Assembly: GCF_022664435.1 (NCBI RefSeq)
Contig: NZ_JAKREU010000003.1
Location: 248,001-312,000 of the forward strand
Direction of reading: 5' to 3'
DNA: 64,000 bases
Source of the DNA: Sphingomonas panni
GTDB lineage: Bacteria; Pseudomonadota; Alphaproteobacteria; Sphingomonadales; Sphingomonadaceae
Below the pieces are notes generated by a model that saw only the letters and a program-made list of their open reading frames with translations, was not told where the DNA came from and did not search any database. The position numbers were made by a program, and so were the translations under genes. Below, one piece after another: positions 16,361 to 24,788 of this stretch; positions within the stretch are counted from its first letter, which is position 1, and the number at the start of each line of letters is the position of its first letter.

Positions 16361-17524
16361 TCAAACAATCGCATGCGGCACGAACCGCGCCAGATCGCGC
16401 GTGATCGGCCCGTCATCCTCGCGCACCGACAGCGCCACCGCCTCGTCGCCGACGATCCACGATCCGATCACCGCATGATTGCCGTCGAACACCGGCAGCG
16501 CGCTGAGCGCCTGCACGACATGCCCTTCCTCGCCATAGCCGCCGTCCGGCCCGCGCGCGGTGGTCGCGCCGTCGACCAGCTCGATATCCCACCCCTCGCG
16601 CGAAAAGATCGGCTTGCGCACATAGGCATCGCCGATCTCCGCCAGCGCCGCCGTATCGTCGGCAAAGGCGGCGGGCAGCAGATTGGGATGCCCCCGGTGC
16701 CGCTGCCACAACAGCGGCAATATTCCCTTGTTCGACAACAGCGCCTTCCACGCCGGTTCGAGGAACAGCGTCTTCGTCGCCGCCAGCTGCTTGGCATAGG
16801 GTTCGCGCAGCATATCCTCCCACGGATACAGCTTGAACAGCGCGCCGATCAGCACGTCGTCGCCATCGACGAACGCACCGTCGCCGTCGACCCCGATCCG
16901 GTCGATCGCGACGAACGCCGGGTCCAGTCCCGCCTGCCGCGCGACATCCTCCAGATAGCGGACCGTCTGGCGATCCTCGACATGATCGTCGACCGACGCG
17001 AAATGCACCGTGCTGCCACGGGTGAACAGCGCGCCGAACCGTTCGACCAACGCATCGTGCAGCCGGTTATACTGGTCGGCTCCCGCCGGCAGCGTGCCGT
17101 CGGCGATGCGATCCTCCAGCCACTGCCACTGGAACAGCGCGGTCTCGAAAATGCTGGTCGGCGTATCGGCGTTATATTCGAGCAGCTTGGCCGGACCGGT
17201 CCCATCAAAGGCGAAGTCGAACCGTCCATAGAGCGACGGCGCATGGGCACGCCACGATGCCGCCACCACGTCGCGCATGTCCTGCGGGATGGCGAGCCGG
17301 TGCATCAGCGCATCGCTGCCGACCACCTCGTCCACCAGATCGCGGCACATTCCGTGCAGCTCGGCGCTAGGCCCCTCGATCCCCTGTTCCACCTCGTCGA
17401 GCGAGAAGGCGTACCACGCCTCCTCCTCCCAATATTTCTGTCCGTCCTGATGGTGGAAGGTGAATCCCATCCGCTCGGCGGTCGCCCGCCAGTCGGGACG
17501 GGGGGCGACCGTGCGGCGTTCCAT
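16361..17524 (-). CDS. yjfC: glutathionylspermidine synthase-like ATP-grasp ligase (YjfC-like)
   Basis: A 387-residue protein matching the ATP-grasp C-terminal domain of glutathionylspermidine synthetase. Signature stretches are AKLLEYNADTPTSIFE (acceptor/metal site), KALLSNKGILPLLW, and YVRKPIFSREGWDIEL with PDGGYGEEG. The amidase half of the E. coli bifunctional enzyme is missing, as in E. coli YjfC. The true substrate of this branch is not established. The ATG at 17524 shares a base with the stop of the pspA gene (TGATG), so it is translationally coupled and closes the left arm of the Yjf locus. Confidence 0.9.
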   Translation of the reverse strand: MERRTVAPRPDWRATAERMGFTFHHQDGQKYWEEEAWYAFSLDEVEQGIEGPSAELHGMCRDLVDEVVGSDALMHRLAIPQDMRDVVAASWRAHAPSLYGRFDFAFDGTGPAKLLEYNADTPTSIFETALFQWQWLEDRIADGTLPAGADQYNRLHDALVERFGALFTRGSTVHFASVDDHVEDRQTVRYLEDVARQAGLDPAFVAIDRIGVDGDGAFVDGDDVLIGALFKLYPWEDMLREPYAKQLAATKTLFLEPAWKALLSNKGILPLLWQRHRGHPNLLPAAFADDTAALAEIGDAYVRKPIFSREGWDIELVDGATTARGPDGGYGEEGHVVQALSALPVFDGNHAVIGSWIVGDEAVALSVREDDGPITRDLARFVPHAIV

Positions 17525-18267
17525 CAATCGCGCCCGATCGTCCCGCCGTCGCGCGTGCCGTCCGACAGGCGCGGCGCGGCGTCCTTGGGCTGCGACAGCC
17601 GCGCGAGGATGTCATCGGCGCTCGACGATCCGGGCAGCAGTCCGGCCGCCTTCAGCTTGGCGTCGAGATCGGCGCCGGTGCGCATGTCCTCCAGCTCGGC
17701 CGACGCGCGGAACTTCTCCTCGCGGATCGCCTGCCGTTCCTTCAGCCGCGCGAGGCTGTCCGCCGCCGATCCCAGCGAGGATGCCGCACCGCCATAGCTG
17801 CTGGCGACCGAGGCCTGCGCCTTCTGCACGCTCTCGTTCGCGCGGACGACGTCGACCTCACGACGCAGCGCGTCGATCTTGCCGTCGCCCGTCTTGATGA
17901 TGGCGCGAATCTTGTCCTCGGCCGCGCGCATGTCGGCGATCTGCGGCGTCTTGAGCGTCGCCTCGCTCTCGATCGTCGCCAGCCGCTCGGCGACTTCGCG
18001 CGCGAGGTCCATATCGCCGCGGGCCATCGCCGCACGCGCCGACGATTCGTACTTCTCACGCTGCGAGGTTAGCGCCTCCAGCTCCTTTTCGATCATCCGC
18101 CGCTTGGCGGTCAGCGTCGCCAGATCGTCGCGCGCCTTCGCCTGCAGCGTGCCCGCATCGCGGATCTGCTGGTCGAGGATCGTCAGCGCCTTTGCGTCGA
18201 CGATCGACTGGCCGGTTTCATGCGCGGTGCCGCGAACCAGCGCGACCAGATTCTTCCACATCGACAT
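17524..18267 (-). CDS. pspA: PspA/IM30 family membrane-stress protein (YjfJ-like)
   Basis: A 247-residue PspA/IM30 protein, part of the bacterial ESCRT-III-like family that coats and repairs stressed inner membranes. An amphipathic N-terminal helix (MWKNLVALVRGTAHE) is followed by long heptad-rich coiled coils from about residue 25 to 190 and a flexible tail with DDILARL near the C-terminus. It lies between the DUF2170 gene (14 nt away) and the ATP-grasp gene. This order, yjfI-yjfJ-yjfC, matches the YjfJ paralogue rather than the classical pspABC operon; no PspF, PspB or PspC is seen. Confidence 0.9.
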   Translation of the reverse strand: MSMWKNLVALVRGTAHETGQSIVDAKALTILDQQIRDAGTLQAKARDDLATLTAKRRMIEKELEALTSQREKYESSARAAMARGDMDLAREVAERLATIESEATLKTPQIADMRAAEDKIRAIIKTGDGKIDALRREVDVVRANESVQKAQASVASSYGGAASSLGSAADSLARLKERQAIREEKFRASAELEDMRTGADLDAKLKAAGLLPGSSSADDILARLSQPKDAAPRLSDGTRDGGTIGRD

Positions 18268-18280
18268 CGACTAAACTCCG

Positions 18281-18712
18281 TTACGCGGCAAATTCGGTGC
18301 GCAGCTCGGACGCCGCCTCGATCGCATTTTGCGCCAGCACGCGCAGTTCGATCAGCACGGTACGCAGCGACGATTCGACCGACAGCTCACCCACCAGTTC
18401 ATAATATTCGCGTCCGCCGACTTCGGCGATGGCGAAATTCGACAGCGGGACCAGCTTCTGCGTTTTCAGCAGGAACCGGTTGAACGCGTGCTGGTCCGCC
18501 TGTTCTTCGACCGGCCACAGCAGCGACGACACGATGATCTGCTCGCCCGCGACCGAGGCGAAGATGGCGAGGTCGCCGAAATGGTGCATGGTGACCTTAA
18601 GGACCGGTTCGGCCTGCTCGATCCGCTCGACGCTCAGTTCGTCGGCAAACTCGGCGCCACGCAAGGCATCGGCCAGGCCTGTGGTCGTCCAGCTACGGGG
18701 TGCGTCGTCCAT
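18281..18712 (-). CDS. yjfI: DUF2170 protein (YjfI-like)
   Basis: A 143-residue cytoplasmic protein of the DUF2170/YjfI family. It has no signal or membrane segment. Recognisable blocks are LKVTMHHFGDLAIFASVAGEQIIVSSLLW and FLLKTQKLVPLSNFAI (shown here in parts of the family signature). The family has no known activity but regularly sits beside a PspA paralogue. It is the first gene of the left arm and faces the ion channel gene across 93 bp, which must hold the promoters of both arms. Confidence 0.85.
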   Translation of the reverse strand: MDDAPRSWTTTGLADALRGAEFADELSVERIEQAEPVLKVTMHHFGDLAIFASVAGEQIIVSSLLWPVEEQADQHAFNRFLLKTQKLVPLSNFAIAEVGGREYYELVGELSVESSLRTVLIELRVLAQNAIEAASELRTEFAA

Positions 18713-18805
18713 TCATCCCTCCGAAACGCGGCCGGTGTGTTGGCCGTGCTTGACACCCCAAGCATAAGGCGCGACCAAAAAGCAAGGCGCGGGGGCAGTC
18801 GAGGA

Positions 18806-19810
18806 ATGAAGCCATTCAATCTGGGCACGTATCTTCGCCGGCTCTATCTCGCGGCCAGCGAGCTGCATCGCGGCGTGCTGTTCGCGCTGCTGGTGCTGCA
18901 CATGACGATTTCGTGGGAACTGCTGTCGTTCGCGGGCGAAACCGACCTGCTGCGCCCCTCCGCCTATCTCTACTGGTATGCGACCACCGCCTCGACGGTC
19001 GGCTATGGCGACCTGTCGCCGAAATCGGACATGGGCCGGATCGTCACCGCGCTGTTCGTCATGCCCGGCGCGATCGCGTTGTTCACCGTGTCGATCGCCC
19101 GCGTCTTTGCCGGGGTGTCGGCGCGCTGGCGGCGACGGCGCATGGGGCTGGGGGACTATAGCGCGATGCGTGGCCATATCGTCCTGGTCGGCTACGATCC
19201 CGAGCGCACGCCGCGCATGATCGCCGAGATCGTCGCCGACGGGCAGGGTCACGAACTGGTGCTGGTCGCGACGCAGGAGCTGTCGGGCGACGCCGCAACG
19301 CACCGCTTCGTCCGCGTGCCCTCGCTGACCGCGCCTGCCGACCTGCGCCGCGCCGGCGTCGCCACCGCCGAGCGGGTGATCGTCTATGGCCCGTCCGACC
19401 CCGATACGCTGGCGGCGACGCTGGCGGTCACCGCGCTCAACGACACAGGCCATGTCGTCTGCTTCCTGCGCGATGCCGACACCGCCGGGCTGCTCGCCGC
19501 GCATTGCCCGCAGGTCGAGGTGGTGCTGACCCCCACCGTCGAACTGGTGGTGAAGGCGCTGAGCGACCCCGGCTCCAGCCGCCTGATCGCCCAGCTTGCC
19601 AGCCATACCGACGATGGCGGCACGCTCTATGCCACCACCGCCCGCACCGCGGGCAGCTTCGACGATGCGGCCCGCGATCTGCGCGCCCGCGGCGGAATTT
19701 TGGTCGCCAGCTGTGGCGCCGGACAGAATTCGCCTTTATTCGACCCCGACGGTCAGGTCGCGGCCGGCGACCGGCTGTTCTACATCGCGCGCACAAGGAT
19801 CGCGGCATGA
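18806..19810 (+). CDS. two-helix potassium channel with RCK-type domain
   Basis: A 334-residue channel. Two hydrophobic helices (about 22-42 and 80-103) flank a pore loop with the selectivity filter TVGYGD at residues 64-69, the potassium signature. From about residue 122 (GHIVLVGYDP) to the end is a cytoplasmic TrkA-N/RCK-like Rossmann domain plus a C-terminal half. The ATG at 18806 is preceded by GGGGG and GAGGA; the longer upstream frame is not coding. The stop overlaps the DUF2491 start by 4 nt. E. coli yjf lacks this gene, but related loci in other proteobacteria include it. It probably senses or adjusts ion flux when the membrane is stressed (inference). Confidence 0.88.
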   Translation: MKPFNLGTYLRRLYLAASELHRGVLFALLVLHMTISWELLSFAGETDLLRPSAYLYWYATTASTVGYGDLSPKSDMGRIVTALFVMPGAIALFTVSIARVFAGVSARWRRRRMGLGDYSAMRGHIVLVGYDPERTPRMIAEIVADGQGHELVLVATQELSGDAATHRFVRVPSLTAPADLRRAGVATAERVIVYGPSDPDTLAATLAVTALNDTGHVVCFLRDADTAGLLAAHCPQVEVVLTPTVELVVKALSDPGSSRLIAQLASHTDDGGTLYATTARTAGSFDDAARDLRARGGILVASCGAGQNSPLFDPDGQVAAGDRLFYIARTRIAA

Positions 19811-20445
19811 TTTTCGGCAGCCTGTTCGGCGGCGCTCCCAAGGACGAAACCCCCGCCGTGGCGGTGGTCCGCAACATCACCATCGGACGACAGGTGCGAC
19901 TGGACGCGCTCGCGTGGCGGCGGCTGACCGGTGCCGCCTTCACTCTCGAGCGCGACACGCTGGAAATCACCGCACAGGGGCTGATCCGGCTGGACGATGG
20001 CAGCCATGTCCACCGTTTCTACACCGATGACGAACTGATGCTGCAGGCGGTCAGCCAGCGCGCCGACGGATCGGACGCCGACGACTTCACCCTGTTCCGG
20101 CCATGGTCGTCGACCTATCCGACCGACTGGGCCGATACCGGCGCGTTCCGCAACCGCCTGTCGCAGCCGGTGTGGGACGAACCCGGCCTCGCCCGCTTCG
20201 ACCGCTTCTGGTATCCCGACGACGACCGGGTGCAGCCGCCGGTCGAACTATGGGAAGCGGTGTATGAGGAACGCACCGGCCGCCCGGTCCGCCACATCAA
20301 GCAGGCCTGTATGCTCTATGCCCGCGAAGTCCCGCCTGAGGGGCAGGAGCTGCTGCTGGCGCTGGCGATGCAGCCCGAGGGCGGCGACCTGACGCACGAG
20401 ATCATGGTCGGGCTGCCGCTGCTGCCCGCCGAATTCAACGCCTGA
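19807..20445 (+). CDS. yjfK: DUF2491 protein (YjfK-like)
   Basis: A 212-residue protein of the DUF2491/YjfK family. Features are a start-up MIFGSLFGG, a central LDDGSHVHRFYTDDELMLQ stretch and FRPWSSTYP. No membrane segment or signal is seen, so it is probably cytoplasmic or peripheral. The ATG at 19807 overlaps the channel stop (ATGA), so translation is coupled. It is always found with PspA-like and DUF350 neighbours in Yjf loci; its function is unknown. Confidence 0.88.
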   Translation: MIFGSLFGGAPKDETPAVAVVRNITIGRQVRLDALAWRRLTGAAFTLERDTLEITAQGLIRLDDGSHVHRFYTDDELMLQAVSQRADGSDADDFTLFRPWSSTYPTDWADTGAFRNRLSQPVWDEPGLARFDRFWYPDDDRVQPPVELWEAVYEERTGRPVRHIKQACMLYAREVPPEGQELLLALAMQPEGGDLTHEIMVGLPLLPAEFNA

Positions 20446-20472
20446 GCCTTAGCGACCGACAGGGGGATCGGA

Positions 20473-20886
20473 ATGTTCGATATTGCCTATTTCACGAACG
20501 GCGCGGTGCATTTCATCGTCGCGTTCGGCCTGGCGTGCCTGTTCCTGACCATCTTCAAATGGCTGTATCAGGTCTCCACCCCCTATGACGAACGTGCGCT
20601 GATCGCCGCCAACAACACCGCCGCCGCCGTGGCGCTGGGCGGGGCGATCATCGGCTTCGCCCTCCCCCTCGCCTCCGCGCTGGAGGTGACCGGCAGCATC
20701 GTCGAATTCGCCGCCTGGGGCCTGTTGGCGGGCATGATCCAAATCGTCGCCGCCTTCATCATCCGCCGCGTCGTCGTGCGCGACATGGCGCAGCGGATCG
20801 AAGCCGGCAACATCGCCAGCGCGATCTACAGCGCGGCGACCTCGATCGGCGTCGGCCTGCTCAACGCCGCGTCGATGACCTATTGA
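20473..20886 (+). CDS. yjfL: DUF350 membrane protein (YjfL-like)
   Basis: A 137-residue integral membrane protein with about four hydrophobic segments (near residues 9-30, 48-70, 77-98 and 112-132). This is a DUF350/YjfL protein: the conserved NNTAAAVALGGAIIGFALPL stretch follows the first loop. The ribosome site is AGGGGG (20460-20465). It lies 27 nt after the DUF2491 gene and 11 nt before the DUF1190 gene in the right arm of the Yjf locus. No function is assigned to the family. Confidence 0.9.
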   Translation: MFDIAYFTNGAVHFIVAFGLACLFLTIFKWLYQVSTPYDERALIAANNTAAAVALGGAIIGFALPLASALEVTGSIVEFAAWGLLAGMIQIVAAFIIRRVVVRDMAQRIEAGNIASAIYSAATSIGVGLLNAASMTY

Positions 20887-20897
20887 AGGGCTACCCC

Positions 20898-21515
20898 ATG
20901 ACCAATCAGCCCCCCCGCCGCAAACGCTCGGTCGCTGCCGGCCTGACCGCCGTCGGCGCGGTCGCGATGCTGTCGGGCTGCGACGACAATAACGATCAGG
21001 CGCGTTTCGGCCCCCCGACCGAGGTCGCCGCATTCCAGACGGTGCAGCAATGCGTCGACAGCGGCCAGTATGACCGCGACACCTGCGTCGCCGCGCAGCA
21101 AAAGGCGTTCAACGACGACGGCAAGGCCGCGCCGCGCTTCGACAGCCAGCAACTGTGCGAGGAACAGTTCGGCGCCGCCCAGTGCCAGCGCCGCAGCGAA
21201 GGCGGACAGAGCTTCTTCACGCCCCTGCTGACCGGCTTCCTGATCGGGCAGATCCTCAACAACAATTCGGCGCGCTACAATTATGGCGGCCTGTACCGCA
21301 GCCAGCGCGACGGCGGCTGGTACACGCCGGGCGGCGCCTATCTCAGCCCCAGCAGCGGCTATCGCTACAATGTCGGCAGCAAGGCGATCACGACCCCGGT
21401 CACGACCCAGCGCATCCAGACGCGCAGCTCGGTCGTCTCGCGCGGCGGCTTCGGCGGCCGGGTGAGCGCGCGCTCCAGCGGCGGCTGGGGCGGCGGTCGT
21501 TCGTTCGGGGGGTAG
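20898..21515 (+). CDS. yjfM: DUF1190 lipoprotein (YjfM-like)
   Basis: A 205-residue DUF1190 lipoprotein. The signal sequence ends in a lipobox AMLSGC (Cys at about residue 30). The mature part has a cysteine-containing core (QQCVDSG..DRDTCVAAQQ..LCEEQFGAAQC) and a Gly/Ser/Arg-rich tail ending in GWGGGRSFGG. The tail and motif agree with YjfM/YgiB. The ATG at 20898 has GAAGGG 7 nt upstream. Last gene of the right arm; REP palindromes follow. Confidence 0.87.
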   Translation: MTNQPPRRKRSVAAGLTAVGAVAMLSGCDDNNDQARFGPPTEVAAFQTVQQCVDSGQYDRDTCVAAQQKAFNDDGKAAPRFDSQQLCEEQFGAAQCQRRSEGGQSFFTPLLTGFLIGQILNNNSARYNYGGLYRSQRDGGWYTPGGAYLSPSSGYRYNVGSKAITTPVTTQRIQTRSSVVSRGGFGGRVSARSSGGWGGGRSFGG

Positions 21516-21548
21516 AGCGCCCCGACCCCTGTCGCTGCCAACCGCGCA

Positions 21549-21631
21549 CGTCACCCCAGCGCAGGCTGGGGTTTCCCGGTAAAAGCGCGGGACAGGAACC
21601 GCGAGAGACCCCAGCCTTCGCTGGGGTGACG
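21549..21631. repeat. REPIN after yjfM
   Basis: Inverted pair: CACCCCAGCGCAGGCTGGGG from 21549 and its inverse CCCCAGCCTTCGCTGGGGTG ending at 21631. It lies between convergent yjfM and the phosphatase gene and may also work as a terminator. Confidence 0.8.
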
Positions 21632-21677
21632 CGCGTGGTCGCGCCGGGGTGACGTTCGGGGTCGTGGCGTCGCGGGA

Positions 21678-22148
21678 TCAGCGTAAGCCCGCCACGATCG
21701 CCTCCGCCGCCGCCGACACATCGGCCCAAGTCACCTCGAACCCCGCCGCATCGCCATAATAGGGGTCGGCCACCGCCTGCCCCTTCCGCCCCGGCACCGC
21801 GTCCATCAACAGGCCGATCCGCGCGGTCGCATCGCTCGGCGCCCGCCGCCGCAGCTCGACCAGATTGTCCTTGTCCAGCGCGAGGATGTCGGTGAACCGC
21901 CGATAATCCGCCGCTTCCACCTGCCGCCCGCGATAGCCCGAAATGTCGATGCCATGCGCCAGCGCCACCGCCTGCGACCGCGGATCGGGCGGGTTGCCGA
22001 CATGCCATGCCCCGGTCCCGGCCGAATCGACCGCGATCGCCACCCCGGCCCGCGCCGCCGCATCGCGCAACGCCGCCTCTGCGAGGGGCGAGCGACAGAT
22101 ATTGCCGAGGCAGACGAGCAGGAACGAGCGGTCGGATGGTAGTGACAT
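21678..22148 (-). CDS. low molecular weight protein-tyrosine phosphatase
   Basis: A 156-residue LMW-PTP. The phosphate loop VCLGNICRSP gives the nucleophile C13, R19 and S20, and the general acid is D128 in DPYYGD. All catalytic residues are present and the length is normal. Such enzymes often act on bacterial tyrosine kinases of polysaccharide export, but no such kinase is nearby and an arsenate-reductase role is less likely. The ATG at 22148 lies beside a dispersed repeat that separates it from cstA. Confidence 0.93.
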   Translation of the reverse strand: MSLPSDRSFLLVCLGNICRSPLAEAALRDAAARAGVAIAVDSAGTGAWHVGNPPDPRSQAVALAHGIDISGYRGRQVEAADYRRFTDILALDKDNLVELRRRAPSDATARIGLLMDAVPGRKGQAVADPYYGDAAGFEVTWADVSAAAEAIVAGLR

Positions 22149-22161
22149 ATTTTTCCTCTAA

Positions 22162-22282
22162 CCGTTTAGTTCGAGCAGCTTCGAGCGAAGTCGAGAAGCG
22201 TCCGTCGAGAACCCGGTTCCTTGGGGCAACCCCTTCTCGACTTCGGTTCTCGACAGGCTCGAACCTGCGCTCGAAGCAAACG
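22162..22282. repeat. dispersed GTTCGAGC/TCGAGAAC element, copy 3
   Basis: A 121-bp element with CCGTTT at one end and AAACGG at the other. Inside are AGTTCGAGCAGCTTCGAGCG, TCGAGAAG and TCGAGAAC motifs and their reverse-complement partners. It lies between the divergent phosphatase and cstA genes and may carry or interrupt their promoters. Confidence 0.7.
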
Positions 22283-22368
22283 GATGTGCCGGATTCGCTC
22301 AAATCACGAAACCCATGGCATCCCCCGCCCCCTTGCGCCAATACTCTCCCGAAACAGGGGAGAGGCCG

Positions 22369-24447
22369 ATGGCAACAGCAGTCACACCGATCGCACCGAA
22401 GTCAGCGCTCGAATGGCTCGGCTGGGCAGCGGTCGCGATCGTCGGCGCGGTCGCGCTCGGCTGGATCGCGCTGATGCGCGGCGAGCCGGTCAACGCGCTG
22501 TGGATCGTCGTCGCATCGCTCTGCGTCTACGCCATCGCCTATCGCTTCTACGGCCTCTTCATCGCCAGCCGCGTGCTGCGCGTCGATCCGTCCCGCCCGA
22601 CCCCGGCGGTGCGGCGCGACGACGGCCTCGACTATGTTCCCACGCACAAGGGCGTGCTGTTCGGCCATCACTTCGCCGCCATCGCCGGTGCCGGTCCACT
22701 GGTCGGCCCGGTCCTTGCCGCACAGATGGGCTATCTCCCCGGCACGCTCTGGCTGCTGGCCGGGGTCGTGTTCGCCGGCGCGGTGCAGGATTTCCTGATC
22801 CTCTATTTCTCCACTCGCCGCGACGCGCGGTCGCTCGGCGACATGATCCGCAGCGAGATGGGGCTGATCCCCGGCACCATCGCATTGGTCGGCGTGCTGA
22901 TGATCATGGTCATCCTGCTGGCGGTGCTGGCGCTGGTGGTGGTCAAGGCGCTGACCGGCAGCCCATGGGGCACTTTCACCGTCTTCGCGACGATCCCGAT
23001 CGCGATACTGATGGGCCTCTATGGCCGCTTCCTGCGCCCCGGCAAGATCGCCGAAATGTCGCTGATCGGCTTCGTCCTGCTGATGGCCGCGATCGTCGGC
23101 GGGGAGCCGGTGGCGCATTCGCCGGTCTTCGCGCCGATGTTCACCTATTCCGGCACGGCGCTGGCGCTGATCCTGATGGCCTATGGCTTCGTCGCCTCGG
23201 TCGTGCCCGTCTGGCTGCTGCTCGCCCCGCGCGACTACCTGTCGACCTTCCTCAAGATCGGGGTGATCGCCGGCTTGGCACTCGGCATCCTCTATGTCCG
23301 CCCCGATTTGCAGATGCCCGCCGTCACCCATTTCATCGACGGCACCGGCCCGGCCTTTTCGGGCAAGCTCTTCCCGTTCCTGTTCATCACCATCGCCTGC
23401 GGTGCCGTCTCCGGCTTCCACGCCCTGATCGCCAGCGGCACCACGCCGAAGATGGTCGCGAGCGAGGCCGACCTGCGCTTCATCGGCTATGGCGCGATGC
23501 TGACCGAAAGCTTCGTCGCGATCATGGCGCTGATCGCTGCCTGCGTCCTCGACCCCGCCGTCTATTTCGCGATGAATGCCCCCGCCGCCCTGATCGGCAC
23601 CACCGCCGACAGCGCGGCGCAGGCGATCGCGAACTGGGGCTTCGTCATCACCCCCGACATGCTGACCCAGCTGGCGCGCGACGTCGGCGAAACCAGCATC
23701 CTGTCGCGCGCGGGCGGGGCGCCGACGCTGGCGGTCGGCATGGCGCACATCCTGTCCCAGGTGATCGGCGGACAGGCGATGATGGCCTTCTGGTACCACT
23801 TCGCCATCCTCTTCGAAGCCTTGTTCATCCTGACCACGGTCGATGCCGGCACCCGCGTCGCCCGCTTCATGATCCAGGACCTGCTCGGCAGCTTCGTGCC
23901 CGCCATGAAGGAGACGCAGAAGCTCGGCCCCAACCTGATCGGCACCGCGCTCGCCGTCGCGGCATGGGGGTATTTCCTCTACAGCGGCGTCACCGATCCG
24001 CTGGGTGGCATCAACACGCTGTGGCCGCTGTTCGGCATCTCGAACCAGATGCTCGCCGCCATCGCGCTGATCCTGTCGACGGTGCTGCTCTTCAAGATGA
24101 AGCGCGACCGCTATGCATGGGTGACGATGGTCCCGACCGCATGGCTGCTGATCTGCACGCTGACCGCCGGCTGGCAGAAGCTGTTCGACGCCAATCCGAA
24201 GATCGGCTTCCTCGCCCATGCCGACGTCTTTTCCGAAGCCCTGGCGCGCGGCGAAATCCTCGCCCCCGCCAAGACGGCGGCGGAGATGCAGCGGATCATC
24301 CTCAACGACCGCATCGACGCCGCGCTGTGCGTGCTGTTCATCGTCGTCGTGCTGTCGATCCTCGCCTACGGCATCGGCGCGATCCGCAAGGCGAAGGCAT
24401 CGCCCGTCCCGACCGCGCAGGAGGTCGGCGATGCCCTTCCTGCATAA
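22369..24447 (+). CDS. cstA: CstA-family carbon starvation transporter
   Basis: A 692-residue inner-membrane protein with about 16-18 hydrophobic segments. It is a CstA family member: [27 protein letters not shown] near residues 90-120 (quoted in part) and SGTTPKMVASEADLRFIGYGAML-type blocks mark the family. CstA and BtsT import peptides or pyruvate during carbon starvation. The ATG at 22369 follows a strong GGGGAGAGG site. A small DUF466 gene overlaps its 3' end, the usual partner. Upstream of the MHS transporter, acsA and crbS/R, it fits a carbon-scavenging region. Confidence 0.93.
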   Translation: MATAVTPIAPKSALEWLGWAAVAIVGAVALGWIALMRGEPVNALWIVVASLCVYAIAYRFYGLFIASRVLRVDPSRPTPAVRRDDGLDYVPTHKGVLFGHHFAAIAGAGPLVGPVLAAQMGYLPGTLWLLAGVVFAGAVQDFLILYFSTRRDARSLGDMIRSEMGLIPGTIALVGVLMIMVILLAVLALVVVKALTGSPWGTFTVFATIPIAILMGLYGRFLRPGKIAEMSLIGFVLLMAAIVGGEPVAHSPVFAPMFTYSGTALALILMAYGFVASVVPVWLLLAPRDYLSTFLKIGVIAGLALGILYVRPDLQMPAVTHFIDGTGPAFSGKLFPFLFITIACGAVSGFHALIASGTTPKMVASEADLRFIGYGAMLTESFVAIMALIAACVLDPAVYFAMNAPAALIGTTADSAAQAIANWGFVITPDMLTQLARDVGETSILSRAGGAPTLAVGMAHILSQVIGGQAMMAFWYHFAILFEALFILTTVDAGTRVARFMIQDLLGSFVPAMKETQKLGPNLIGTALAVAAWGYFLYSGVTDPLGGINTLWPLFGISNQMLAAIALILSTVLLFKMKRDRYAWVTMVPTAWLLICTLTAGWQKLFDANPKIGFLAHADVFSEALARGEILAPAKTAAEMQRIILNDRIDAALCVLFIVVVLSILAYGIGAIRKAKASPVPTAQEVGDALPA

Positions 24448-24619
24448 GCTCGCCGAAACCGCGCGGTTGATGGTCGGCGTCCCCGACTACGACCGCTATG
24501 TCGCGCACCGGGCGGCGCATCATCCGGGCGAACCGGTGATGAGCGTCAAGGAATTCCACCGCGACCGCATCGCACGGCGCTACGGCACCGGCCCCGGCGC
24601 CCCGCCGCGTTGCTGCTGA
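24431..24619 (+). CDS. YbdD/YjiX (DUF466) small protein
   Basis: A 62-residue YbdD/YjiX protein, the standard small partner gene of cstA/btsT. Characteristic features are the VGVPDYDRYVAH block, the HHPGEPVMSVKEF core and a cysteine-rich end (RCC). It overlaps the last 17 nt of cstA, with an AGGAGG ribosome site (24419-24424) inside cstA at 6-nt spacing. Its exact role is unknown, but co-translation with the transporter is clear. Confidence 0.93.
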   Translation: MPFLHKLAETARLMVGVPDYDRYVAHRAAHHPGEPVMSVKEFHRDRIARRYGTGPGAPPRCC

Positions 24620-24655
24620 CAGCACCGGCCACACCGCCCGCGCCTTCACCAAACA

Positions 24656-24740
24656 CGTCACCCCAGCGCAGGCTGGGGTCTCTCGCGGCTCCTGCCCCGC
24701 CTGACAACCGGGAGATCCCAGCCTGCGCTGGGATGACGTG
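24656..24740. repeat. REPIN after the cstA-ybdD unit
   Basis: CACCCCAGCGCAGGCTGGGG (from 24658) and inverse ATCCCAGCCTGCGCTGGGAT (to 24735) around a 40-bp centre, between convergent genes. Confidence 0.8.
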
Positions 24741-24754
24741 CGTGGGGCAGGTAC

Positions 24755-24781
24755 AAAAACCCCTCCCTTTTCAGGAAGGGG
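24755..24781 (-). terminator. rho-independent terminator of the MHS transporter gene
   Basis: On the minus strand an 8-bp stem (CCCCTTCC with GGGAGGGG, one G-T pair) encloses TGAAAA and is followed by TTTTT. It starts 8 nt after the stop of the MHS transporter gene. Confidence 0.75.
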
Positions 24782-24788
24782 CGCATTC

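Noticed and set aside
18738-18758. Possible sigma-54 promoter before the channel gene
   Set aside because: The GG and GC dinucleotides are not at the required 10-bp spacing.
22149-22368. Dispersed repeat considered as an insertion sequence
   Set aside because: It is only about 120 bp and has no transposase frame; best described as a non-autonomous repeat.
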